The notes beneath the pieces were generated by a model, which made no database searches, was not told the DNA's origin, and saw only the letters and a list, made by a program, of their open reading frames with translations. From Pseudomonas tolaasii NCPPB 2192 (GTDB lineage Bacteria; Pseudomonadota; Gammaproteobacteria; Pseudomonadales; Pseudomonadaceae), in the NCBI RefSeq assembly GCF_002813445.1, contig NZ_PHHD01000001.1, forward strand, positions 5,208,001 to 5,272,000: a stretch of 64,000 nucleotides of DNA, written 5' to 3'. Of this stretch, positions 1 through 8,900 are shown in pieces. Position numbers and translations under genes: made by a program. The number at the start of each line of letters is the position of its first letter. Position 1 is the stretch's first letter.

Positions 1-3000
1 TCGAGCAGTTCACCCGCGCGGTGTTGCTGGCGCAAAGCGAGTTCAGTGCATTCCTCAAGGCTAATGACAACGAGCGCAGCGAACTGCTGGAAAAGCTCAC
101 CGACACGGCGCTTTACACCCAACTGGGCCGCCGCGCATTCGACAAGGCCAAAGACGCCAAGGACGCCCACAAACAACTGCAAGACCAGGCCACCGGCGTG
201 ACCCCCATGGCCGCCGAAGCCCGCGCCGAACTCGACCAGCAACTGGCTGACGCCCAGCAACAATTCAAGCGCCAGCAAGCCCAACTCAAACAGCTGGAGG
301 CGCAACACACCTGGCTCAAGGAATTGCGTGAGTGGCAAGAGCGCCAACGCAGCGCCGCCGAGCAGTTGCAGCAGGCCCAGCAACACTGGGACAGCCAGGG
401 CCAGCAACGCCAGGACTTGAGCCGCCTGGACCAACTGGCGCCGCAACGGCATCAGTTTGCGCGCCAGGCCGAGGTCGCCTCATTGCTGACACCGCTTGCC
501 GAGCACATTGAGCAACACATCGAGACACAAACAGCGCTGCACGCCCGTCAGGAACAGGCCCAGGAGCAACAGTCTGCCGCGCAGACGGCACTGGCCGACG
601 CCCTGAAGAACCAGACAGACGCGGCACCACAGTTGCGTCAGGCTTTTGAAGAGCACAACACCCTCGCCCACCTGACCAAAGAACTGACCAAGCGCACCGA
701 AGACCGGCAACAACAGGCAACCGCCTGTACCGAAGGCCAGGCACTGCTCAAGGGCTTACAGGACAAGCACACTGAAGTTGCCGAGCGCCTGCAACGCCTG
801 GCCGCCGAACTGGAACGCAGCGCCGTGCTCGCGCCGCTGAGCGACGCCTGGGCCGCCTACCGTGAGCGCTTGCAACAACTGATGTTGATCGGCAATCGCC
901 TGAACAAGGGCCAGGCCGAGCTGCCGCAGCTGGAACAGCGCGCCACCGCCGCCGCCGAGCAATTGGCACAACAACGCAATGCACTCGACCTGCTGTATCA
1001 GGAAGCCGGGGCCGAACCCCAGGCCGTGGCCGAGCAAATCCAGTTGCTCGCCAGCCTGTTGCAGGACAATCGCAAACAGCAGCGTGGGTTTGAAGACCTC
1101 ACGCGTTTGTGGGACAGCCAGCAACAACTCGACCAGCAAGCCGCACTCATCGCGCAAAAACTGGCGGACGCCGCGCAGCAGCGGGAAAAACTCAACGGCA
1201 ATGGCCTGCAAACCAAAGCCGAGCTGGCGGTTGCCGAACAAACCCTGACGGTGACCAAGCAGCTATTGGAGCGCCAGCGCCTGGCGCGCAGTGCCAGCGT
1301 CGAAGAATTGCGTGAGCAATTGCAGCACGACCAGCCCTGCCCGGTGTGCGGCAGCCATGAGCATCCGTATCACCAGCCTGAAGCCTTGCTGCAAAGCCTT
1401 GGCCGCCATGACGAAAGCGAAGAAGCCAACGCGCAGAAAACCGTCGACGCCCTGAAGGAAAAACTCACTGAGTTGCGCGGTGAGGTCGGCGGCTTGATTG
1501 CCCAACAAAAAGAGTTCCTGCAACAGCAGGAACAGCTGGGCATTCAACAACAGGGCCTGGCGACCAGCCTGGAGGCGCACCCACTCTGCGCGTCGCTGTT
1601 CAATCAGGACGCCGCCCAACGCAGCACCTGGCTGGCCCAGCAACTCAGCCAACTGACGCAAAGCATCACTCAGGACGAACACCGCCAGGGCGCCCTGCTC
1701 AACCTGCAACAAAACGCCGGGCGCTTGCAGCAGCAACTGCAGGCGGCGCAGGAGGCCAGCGGGCAAGCCCGTCAATTGCTGGTGGACCAGCAACGCGAGC
1801 TGGCCAGCGACCGCGAACGCCTGGACGAAGAACTCAATGCCTTCGCCAGCCTGCTGCCGGCGCAAACACTGGATGGCCTGCGCCGCGACCCGGCCAACAC
1901 CTTCATGGCGCTGGACCAGCAGGTCAGCCAGCGCCGCGAACAGCTGGATCGCCAGCGCGAGGAGTTGGAAGAACAGCAACAGCGCCAGCAAACCCTCGAC
2001 AAGGAACACGGCAATCAACAGCATCGCCAACAACAACTGGAGGCTGCGCAACACGCCGTGACCGAACTGGCGACACAGCAACAAGCGGTACAGGAAACAC
2101 TCCGCGCCCTGCTCGGCGGGCACAGCAGCGCCGAACACTGGCAGCAGCAGCTCGACACGGCCGTGGCGCAATCACGCCAACGTGAAACCGACGCCAATCA
2201 GCAGTTACAGGAACTGCGCACCGCGCTGGTCCAACTGGCCGCCGACCTCAAGGCTCAGCAGGAGCGCCGGCAGGCGTTGCACGAGGAACAACAGACCCTG
2301 GAAACGCGCCTCGGCGAATGGCGCGCACGGCATCCGGAGCTGGATAACGACGGCCTTGATCGCTTGCTGGCCTTCGATGACGCCCAAGTCAGCGAGCTGC
2401 GCCAACAGTTGCAGAGCAGCGAAAAAGCCGTCGAGCAAGCCAGGGTTCTCCTGCAAGAGCGCGAACGCCTGCTCGCTGATCATCAGGCCCAGCACAATGG
2501 CGGCCTGGAAGCCGAACAACTGGACAGCGAACTTGCCGCGCTCAATCAGCAACTGGCCGAAGGTGAGAAACTCGTCATTGAGCTGAGCGCGCGCCAATCC
2601 GAAGACCAGCGCCGTCAGGACGCCAACCACGCGCTGGCCGGGCAGATCACTCAGGCGTATGAAGAATGGCAGCGTTGGGCACGGCTCAACGCGCTGATCG
2701 GCTCGGCCTCCGGCGACACTTTCCGCAAGATCGCCCAGGCCTACAACCTTGACCTGCTGGTGCATCACGCCAACGTGCAACTGCGCCAACTGGTGCGCCG
2801 CTACCGCCTCAAGCGCGGCGGCAGCATGCTCGGTTTGCTGGTGCTGGACACGGAAATGGGCGATGAGCTGCGCTCGGTGCACTCGTTGTCAGGGGGTGAA
2901 ACGTTCCTGGTGTCGCTGGCGTTGGCCTTGGGCCTGGCGTCGATGGCATCCAGCACGTTGAAGATCGAGTCGTTGTTTATCGACGAAGGGTTCGGCAGCC

Positions 3001-3167
3001 TTGACCCCGAGTCCCTGCAACTGGCGATGGACGCCCTCGACGGCCTGCAGGCCCAGGGCCGCAAGGTGGCGGTGATTTCCCATGTGCAGGAAATGCACGA
3101 GCGTATTCCGGTACAGATTCAGGTCAAGCGCCAGGGCAATGGCTTGAGCACGCTGGAGGTCAAGTGA
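1..3167 (+). CDS. sbcC: SbcC, ATPase subunit of the SbcCD nuclease (5' end missing)
   Basis: The reading frame is open from base 3, so the N-terminal Walker A part lies outside the window. SbcC pairs with the SbcD nuclease to cut DNA hairpins and blocked ends. The visible product is a long Gln/Glu/Arg-rich coiled coil. It is interrupted near base 1336 by the zinc-hook motif CPVCG. A C-terminal ABC head follows, with signature LSGGE (about 2884-2900) and Walker B/D-loop FIDEGFGSLDPE (about 2972-3008). The roughly 1,050 visible residues suggest that only about 150 residues are missing. The stop overlaps the GTG start of the next gene by 4 bases, so the two are probably translationally coupled. 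Upstream sbcD is expected but not seen. Confidence 0.95.
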   Translation, partial: EQFTRAVLLAQSEFSAFLKANDNERSELLEKLTDTALYTQLGRRAFDKAKDAKDAHKQLQDQATGVTPMAAEARAELDQQLADAQQQFKRQQAQLKQLEAQHTWLKELREWQERQRSAAEQLQQAQQHWDSQGQQRQDLSRLDQLAPQRHQFARQAEVASLLTPLAEHIEQHIETQTALHARQEQAQEQQSAAQTALADALKNQTDAAPQLRQAFEEHNTLAHLTKELTKRTEDRQQQATACTEGQALLKGLQDKHTEVAERLQRLAAELERSAVLAPLSDAWAAYRERLQQLMLIGNRLNKGQAELPQLEQRATAAAEQLAQQRNALDLLYQEAGAEPQAVAEQIQLLASLLQDNRKQQRGFEDLTRLWDSQQQLDQQAALIAQKLADAAQQREKLNGNGLQTKAELAVAEQTLTVTKQLLERQRLARSASVEELREQLQHDQPCPVCGSHEHPYHQPEALLQSLGRHDESEEANAQKTVDALKEKLTELRGEVGGLIAQQKEFLQQQEQLGIQQQGLATSLEAHPLCASLFNQDAAQRSTWLAQQLSQLTQSITQDEHRQGALLNLQQNAGRLQQQLQAAQEASGQARQLLVDQQRELASDRERLDEELNAFASLLPAQTLDGLRRDPANTFMALDQQVSQRREQLDRQREELEEQQQRQQTLDKEHGNQQHRQQQLEAAQHAVTELATQQQAVQETLRALLGGHSSAEHWQQQLDTAVAQSRQRETDANQQLQELRTALVQLAADLKAQQERRQALHEEQQTLETRLGEWRARHPELDNDGLDRLLAFDDAQVSELRQQLQSSEKAVEQARVLLQERERLLADHQAQHNGGLEAEQLDSELAALNQQLAEGEKLVIELSARQSEDQRRQDANHALAGQITQAYEEWQRWARLNALIGSASGDTFRKIAQAYNLDLLVHHANVQLRQLVRRYRLKRGGSMLGLLVLDTEMGDELRSVHSLSGGETFLVSLALALGLASMASSTLKIESLFIDEGFGSLDPESLQLAMDALDGLQAQGRKVAVISHVQEMHERIPVQIQVKRQGNGLSTLEVK

Positions 3168-3757
3168 GCGAGGCGCTGCTGTATTCGTTCCGGCGCTGCC
3201 CGTATGCGATGCGCGCGCGGTTGGCGCTGCGCTATTCGGGCGTGCCGGTGCAGATCGTCGAGGTGAACCTCAAGGCCAAGCCGGCCGAGATGCTGGCGCT
3301 GTCGTCCAAGGGCACGGTGCCAGTGTTGAGCGTCGATGGGCGGGTGATTGAAGAAAGCCTTGAGATCATGCAATGGGCTTTGGCCCAGCACGATCCGGAT
3401 GATTGGTTACTGCAGGGTGACCCGAGGGTGGCGCAACTGATCACCGAGAACGATCAGGTGTTCAAACATCACTTGAATCGATACAAGTACGCCGAACGCT
3501 ACCCGGAGCAGTCGATGGAACACTACCGGGCCGAGGGCGAGGTGTTTTTGCAAAAGCTTGAAGGGTTGTTGGCCGAGCGGGATTACCTGTTGGCCAACCA
3601 CCTGACCCTGGCGGATGCTGCACTGGCGCCGTTTGTGCGCCAATTTGCCCATGTGGATCGAGTGTGGTTCGCCGGCACTTCGTACAAACGGTTACAGGTT
3701 TGGCTTGAGCGCTTTCTGGAATCGCCACTGTTTATTGCGGTAATGGCGAAATCCTAG
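3164..3757 (+). CDS. Glutathione S-transferase-like protein
   Basis: This 197-residue protein has an N-terminal thioredoxin-like domain. It contains a CPYAMRAR segment near residue 12 (the glutaredoxin/GST active-site loop) and TVPVL near residue 48, which gives the cis-proline. An all-helical C-terminal half follows. Members of this family conjugate or reduce glutathione adducts in the cytoplasm; the substrate cannot be told from sequence. The start is GTG, overlapping the sbcC stop as GTGA, so the gene sits at the end of the sbcDC operon. The next downstream features are REP sequences, which often follow the last gene of a transcript. Confidence 0.85.
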   Translation: MSEALLYSFRRCPYAMRARLALRYSGVPVQIVEVNLKAKPAEMLALSSKGTVPVLSVDGRVIEESLEIMQWALAQHDPDDWLLQGDPRVAQLITENDQVFKHHLNRYKYAERYPEQSMEHYRAEGEVFLQKLEGLLAERDYLLANHLTLADAALAPFVRQFAHVDRVWFAGTSYKRLQVWLERFLESPLFIAVMAKS

Positions 3758-3776
3758 AGCTGAACACAAATCAACA

Positions 3777-3879
3777 TGTGGGAGCGGGCTCGTGTGGGAG
3801 CTGGCTTGCCTGCGATGCCCACGACTCGGTCCAACTGATACACCGCGTTGATTTCATCGCAGGCAAGCCAGCTCCCACA
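3777..3879. repeat. REPIN (paired inverted REP sequences) plus a partial third copy
   Basis: A REP core beginning TGTGGGAGCTGGCTTGCC (3793-3816) is mirrored by its reverse complement (3856-3879), with about 39 bases between them. This is the hairpin-forming REPIN layout of fluorescent pseudomonads. A truncated extra copy, TGTGGGAGCGGGCT, lies at 3777-3790 just before it. It separates the GST gene from a convergent small gene. No RAYT transposase gene is in this window. Confidence 0.9.
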
Positions 3880-3902
3880 TTTGACCGTCGCTTGGCTCAA
3901 GC

Positions 3903-4082
3903 TCACTGCTGAGTTTTGTGATCCAGGGCGGCGTAGAAGTTGGCGCTTTGTTGCAGGTATTTCTGGGTGTAGGCACTGGTGCTGGATTTTTTGCCGGTCA
4001 CTTCGACGCTGGCAGCGGCAGGCAGGGCTACGGTAGCGGAAACAGCGGAAGCGGCGATGATGGAGAAGAGGTTCAAGTTCAT
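3903..4082 (-). CDS. Small exported protein of unknown function (59 aa)
   Basis: This short reading frame starts at ATG 4082 and ends at TGA 3905-3903. The product begins MNLNLFSIIAASAVSATVAL and is followed by PAAAS, a plausible signal peptide with an A-x-A-type cleavage site. A mature part of roughly 35 polar residues rich in Gln, Ser and Tyr follows. An AAGGG Shine-Dalgarno sequence lies about 8 bases before the ATG. I do not recognise a named family with certainty; many pseudomonads carry similar short exported proteins. Signal peptide, ribosome binding site and length together make it a credible gene. Confidence 0.6.
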   Translation of the reverse strand: MNLNLFSIIAASAVSATVALPAAASVEVTGKKSSTSAYTQKYLQQSANFYAALDHKTQQ

Positions 4083-4211
4083 GTCGGTAACCCTTGTGTT
4101 CGTTTGGTTAGGTGGCCGGTGAAGGCCTTGGAACCAAACTTACGCCCGGGGGCTGAACCTTAGAAATGCTTTGAAACAGTAGCCGCTATTAATAGAATTA
4201 ATAGAAAGGCT

Positions 4212-4234
4212 CAGGCCCCGCACGGCGGGGCCTG
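4212..4234 (-). terminator. Rho-independent terminator of the lactonase gene
   Basis: Stem CAGGCCCCG / CGGGGCCTG with a 5-base loop, 5 bases past the lactonase stop. Reading on the minus strand it is followed by a moderately T-rich stretch. Confidence 0.75.
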
Positions 4235-4238
4235 TGGC

Positions 4239-5414
4239 TTATTGACGCACCAGGAACTTGAGGTCGCTGGGGGCATCAATCGCCAATTTCTGCACGGTTT
4301 TACCCAGCAGGCCGGTTTTCGGGTCGCGTTCAACCACCACGATTTCGTTGCTTTTCTGGTTGGCGATCAACAGGAACTTGCCGCTCGGGTCCAGGCTGAA
4401 CTCGCGCGGGTGGTCGCCTTCCACGGAGCGGCGTTGCAGCTCCTTGAGGTGTGCGGTGGCCGGGTCGATGCTGAACACCAGCATCTGATTGGCGGTACCG
4501 CGGTTACTCACGTAGAGGAATTTGCCGTCGCTTGAGGCGTGCAGCGCGGCGCCGGCCTTGTCGGACACCGGTTGCCCGGCGGCGAAATCCACCAGTTGGG
4601 TCTGGCTGAGTTTGCCGTCGTTGTAGTCGAACACGGCGATCTGCGCACTCATCTCGGTGGTCAGCCAGGCGTGCTTGCCGTCCGTGCTGAACAACAAGTG
4701 ACGCGGGCCGCTGCCCGGTGGCAGTTGAACCGAAGCCGGGTTGGCCGGGGTCAGCGGCAGTTCATGATTGGCCTTGGGGTCGTAGTGGTAGGCAAAGATC
4801 CTGTCTGCCCCCAGATCCTGCACAAACACGTATTTGCCATCCGGCGAAGACACCACCGAATGCACATGGTTGGACGCCTGACGCTCAGGGTTCACGCGGC
4901 TGGCCGGGTGCGCACTCAGTTGCACCGGCGGCGACAACTTGCCATTGGCGTCCACCGGCAACACCGCCAGGCTGCCGCCCGGATCTTCCAGCACCGAATA
5001 GTTGGCGACAAACAGGTAACGACCATCGGCCGCGACACTGGAGTGGGTTGGCTCGTTGCCCAGGCTCTGCACCTGGTTGATCAGGGTGAGCTGGTGGTTC
5101 TGCGGGTCGATGCTGTAGCTGCTGACGCGGCCAACCGGGTCTTTCTGGCCGGGGCCGTTTTCATTGACCACGAACAGGTGCTTGCGGTCGCTGGAAATCG
5201 TCAGCCAGGACGGGTTGGCCGCCTTGGCCGCCAGCACCGGCTTACCGCTGAACTGGCCGGTGCGGCTGTCGAATTGCAGGCGGTAGATCCCTTCGCTGGT
5301 GTTGGCGGTGTAGCTGCCGACCAACAATTCATAGGTGTCCGCCGGTGCGGCTTGCACCGACATGGCACCGACACTGCCCGCCATCAGCAGGGGCCAGAAT
5401 TTACGCATCATCAT
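4239..5414 (-). CDS. Lactonase family protein, exported seven-bladed propeller
   Basis: A protein of about 391 residues in the 6-phosphogluconolactonase/muconate-cycloisomerase-like propeller family. A signal peptide (RKFWPLLMAGSVGAMSVQA) is followed by repeated blades with motifs such as SYTANTSEGIYRL, NPSWLTISSDRKHLFVVNE, GPRHLLFSTDGKHAWLTTE and DHPREFSLDPSGKFLLIANQ. Export means a periplasmic role on a lactone or sugar acid rather than the cytosolic pentose-phosphate step. Three candidate ATGs lie at 5414, 5411 and 5408, and another at 5423. A GAGG ribosome site abuts 5423 directly but is 9 bases from 5414, so 5414 is preferred. The 5' end overlaps the 3' end of the preceding small gene. 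Confidence 0.85.
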   Translation of the reverse strand: MMMRKFWPLLMAGSVGAMSVQAAPADTYELLVGSYTANTSEGIYRLQFDSRTGQFSGKPVLAAKAANPSWLTISSDRKHLFVVNENGPGQKDPVGRVSSYSIDPQNHQLTLINQVQSLGNEPTHSSVAADGRYLFVANYSVLEDPGGSLAVLPVDANGKLSPPVQLSAHPASRVNPERQASNHVHSVVSSPDGKYVFVQDLGADRIFAYHYDPKANHELPLTPANPASVQLPPGSGPRHLLFSTDGKHAWLTTEMSAQIAVFDYNDGKLSQTQLVDFAAGQPVSDKAGAALHASSDGKFLYVSNRGTANQMLVFSIDPATAHLKELQRRSVEGDHPREFSLDPSGKFLLIANQKSNEIVVVERDPKTGLLGKTVQKLAIDAPSDLKFLVRQ

Positions 5415-5691
5415 CCGCTTCATCCTCGTCGTTATTGTTGCCGGTGAATGCGTTGAAGCAGATCAGGCGGTGTTCGCCCGAATCACCGGTTAGGGTCCAG
5501 CTTTGCAAGGTGTCGTCGAAGGTGGCTGCCTCTACTTGCGCCAGGCTGAAACTCCAGCGTTTCTCGGCACGGCCGTCCATGGCGATGACCAGCAGCTTTT
5601 CAGCATTGAGTTCGAAGTCAAACGCGTGCAGCCCATCGATTTCAAGCATGTCGCTGGTGGCAAGGACAGAGGTCAGGGTGTCGGCAGTCAT
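5401..5691 (-). CDS. Small Pseudomonas protein, DUF5629-like
   Basis: A 96-residue acidic cytoplasmic protein (MTADTLTSVLATSDMLEIDG at the start) ending in an Asp/Glu-rich tail. It resembles the Pseudomonas-restricted DUF5629 family; this is recall, not a search. No catalytic motif is visible. ATG 5691 is preferred; an upstream TTG at 5700 would add three residues. The last 14 bases are shared with the lactonase start in another frame, so ribosomes finishing this gene could reinitiate on the lactonase. The function is unknown. Confidence 0.7.
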   Translation of the reverse strand: MTADTLTSVLATSDMLEIDGLHAFDFELNAEKLLVIAMDGRAEKRWSFSLAQVEAATFDDTLQSWTLTGDSGEHRLICFNAFTGNNNDEDEADDDA

Positions 5692-5700
5692 GGCAGTCAA

Positions 5701-5937
5701 TCATCTTCGGGAAAGCGCCAATGATAGCCCAGCAAAGAACGTGGAGCGGCGTTTTAAGCAGCGACGCGGTTACAAATACTCCGAAACAGACAGGCCAAGC
5801 CCGCGCCCATCAGCGCTTCGAGGCAGGTTGAACGCTCGGGATGAAACAGCTGATTACGCATTCTCGGCCTCGCCGGGCGACGGGGCGGGTATGTTCGCCG
5901 GCATCTGTTTTATCTCCCAAGCAAAGGAAGCGCTTGC
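5701..5937. other. Divergent intergenic region upstream of the giant toxin-like gene
   Basis: About 237 bases between the DUF5629-like gene (minus) and the giant gene (plus), so it should hold promoters for both. An AAGGAAG ribosome site precedes the ATG at 5938. I could not pick out a convincing -10/-35 pair or operator. Confidence 0.4.
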
Positions 5938-8900
5938 ATGTTATCGGTAAGTCATAGCCCTCGCGTGTATACGGTCTCACTGCCCGTCGAAACCCCACCC
6001 TCCTCCGACACCTCCCCGGTTCCAGAATCCGATGCGCCTGCGGCGCCCCGTTCGCCCGCTGCCCCTCTGGGCAGTCAGCACCCGTTAAACGCACCGGCCG
6101 CCGGCAACCCGGCAGAAATCGTGGCCGCGCACTTTGCCGGCCGTCCTACGGTGCGCTCCGTGGTCGCCGGCATGCTGAACGACGCGTTAAAAGCACAGCA
6201 CCCGACGCTGACTATCGATGTCGCCAACACCTCCCTCGCGGTCCCCATCAGTGCCGAGCCATTACAGTATTCTCTGACCCCGCTGTTGGACCTCGCCCTT
6301 GATCATCTGGCGGCGGGCACCGAATTAGACTTCTCGGACCGGTTCAGCCTGCTCTGCGAGTGGATGGACACGGCTCATATGAAATTTGTGAAGGTCACCG
6401 AAGGGGCCAATCCATACCCCCGGCCTTTGGATATGCAGGCGGTGGAACTGGCCATTCGCGCGCTGCGCCCCAACCTGAAGGGGGCTTACGCCGATGCATT
6501 AAGCCAATACTGGGGGCAAAACGCTTTCACCCGTGACCCCAACACCGAAGCACCTGCGAGCCACTGGTCTTGGCTCAGCGACACCCTGCGCAACAGCCTG
6601 CGTGTTTCAACGCTCAAACAAACCGGGCTGGATGATCTACAGCGTGAAACCCTGGACCAGGTCACGCGCTTTCCGGATACCAACGACCGCTCAGCGGCTT
6701 GCGGCGCGTCGGCAGCCAAGGTGCACAATCTGGAAACCACGCTGAGCAAGGGCGGCGTCACTTCCAGGCTTCTGAGCCCCGACCTGCTGATCACTCGCGA
6801 GGTCGATGGTCGCCAGGTGGTGTTGCACGCTTCTGCCGCAGGCGTGGTCACGCCTTACGACTCCGTGCAAGCCTTTGTCGCTGCCTGGGAACGCCAGCTC
6901 AGCGAGCGCTTCGTCTTTGACCAATTGAACTGGAGGCAGCTCGCGCTCGACGGTTCAGCGTTTGATGCCCAAGCGGCCACCCTGCTCAATCAGCAATTGC
7001 AAAACCTGGAAGCCATCCAGCTGCCTGCCCAGAGCACCGCCGAAGCCCTGGAGCAGCTTTTCGCCCAGGCCAGCGCCACCGGCCCGGCATTCAAGGGCGC
7101 ACTGCAACCGTCCGCCGCCACACTGGCCGCCATGGCCCCCAAGGTGCCGGCCTGGCTCACACGCGCCAGCTCAGCGCAGCGCTTTGCCTATCAGCAGAAC
7201 ACGCTGGCACTCGCCGCCAGTGTGCAACGCCATCAGGGGCGTACTTTCCTCACTGATATTCCGGACATACAGACCTACACCGAGCAACAACTGGATGCAC
7301 GGCTGGCGTCCAAAGGCTATAGCGCCAAGGACCTGGAAATCACCTTCAACGTCGCGGTCGGCACACTGGCCGGCGGGTACATCGAACCGGTAAAAATGAG
7401 CCTGGTGCAAATGGCCCTGGAAAACCTGGCCGGATTGCCCAAGGGCGATATGGAAGTGCGACTGCGCGGCGAGCTCGTCAAAGACGCCTCTTTGGCGGGC
7501 CAACTCAAAGACCTGATCAGTGAAGTCGACATCGGCAAGCACTATCCGGCGTTGCTGCAACAACAGTTGCTGGCTGGCACCCCGCAGTCCCGGGCGCGCG
7601 AGGCGCTGTTCATCGAACAGGTCCCCCTCCAGCTGGCGATGCAGGCTGCCGAACTCAGGCTCAAAGGTGAGGCAGGTCTTACCGCCCGTGGCTTACGGTT
7701 TGTCGAAACCGTCATCCAGCCGGGTCCGGGTCCGCGACACGTCGATGGCATGGAGATAACCGTGCGTCCGCTTGCGTTTTTACGCAAGCCTGGGGCCATA
7801 CCGGATGTGGTCGAAAACATGTTCTTGATTGAGCCCAGGGACGCAACCAAAGGCCCGCACATTCTCTATCGCCCTCAACTTTCACCGCCCTTGCAGGAGT
7901 TTGCCAGCCGCGAAGCCCTGCTGGCTGCCATCCAGCAAGCCGGCCCCTTGCAACAAAGCATTCTTGCCTGGTTACCGGACGCCAAAGCGCGCGCGGTGTA
8001 TGGCAATGGCGGCTTTAAAACGCCGCATATCGCTCATTACGGTGTATTCAACGAGTTTGACGCCCCCGACACGCCAAAACCCACAGCGCTGGCAGTCGAC
8101 GGCTTTGGCGCAGCCACGGAGCTGGCGCAGGCCTTGAACGACGGTGAGCTGATGAAGCACCTGTTCACTGCCAACGCCCGCAGCCTGGTCAACCTCGCCA
8201 GGAATCAATCCACATCCGATGCCGAAAGCCGCTGGGCGTCCCACAAGGAACTCGGCTGGTTGCTGTTCAATACGTTGCTCCCGGTGCTGCAAGGCCCGGG
8301 CGCCATGGCGGGCTGGCTGTTGCAACTGGCGAATGTGGAAAGCGATATCCAGCGCCAAAGCGAATCGACTGACCCCGACCCCACTGCCACGTTGGTGGAT
8401 TTGCTGGTCAACGTGGGTACGTTGCTGAGCCATTCAACCAGCGGGCCTGCACCACGTCGCAAGGTCGGTGAGATCCCGTTTTCCGAGCGTGCCGACGTTA
8501 ATATCCCGCTGAATCGTGACGCCAATACTGCGCCCGGCAAGCCAGCAGCGATTCATCAGCTGCCAACCGGCTCCGTGACAGAGACAGCATCCGCGTCGTT
8601 TGATTTTGCCTTCTCCAACCCGCGCAGGCTCACTGCGAAACAGCTTGCCCATATCGAAAGCTTCAGTGTGCCCGCGCCGACGGGTCCGGCTTCGCCTATC
8701 GCAAGCGGGCAATTGAAAGGCCTGTACACCATCGGTGGAAAACTGCTCGCCTGTATTGATGACCACTGGTACAGGATTGCAAGGGATCTGGACGGCGTGT
8801 TTGTGATTGACGAACACGACAAGTCACGCACCGGCCCGCCGCTGACAACCCGCACCCCAGGTGACTGGCAATTTGATATACGGCCCAAGCTCAGGGGAGG

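Noticed and set aside
5345..5950. 201-codon plus-strand reading frame across the lactonase / giant-gene gap
   Set aside because: Mostly antisense to two recognised genes and of compositional shadow type; no ribosome site.
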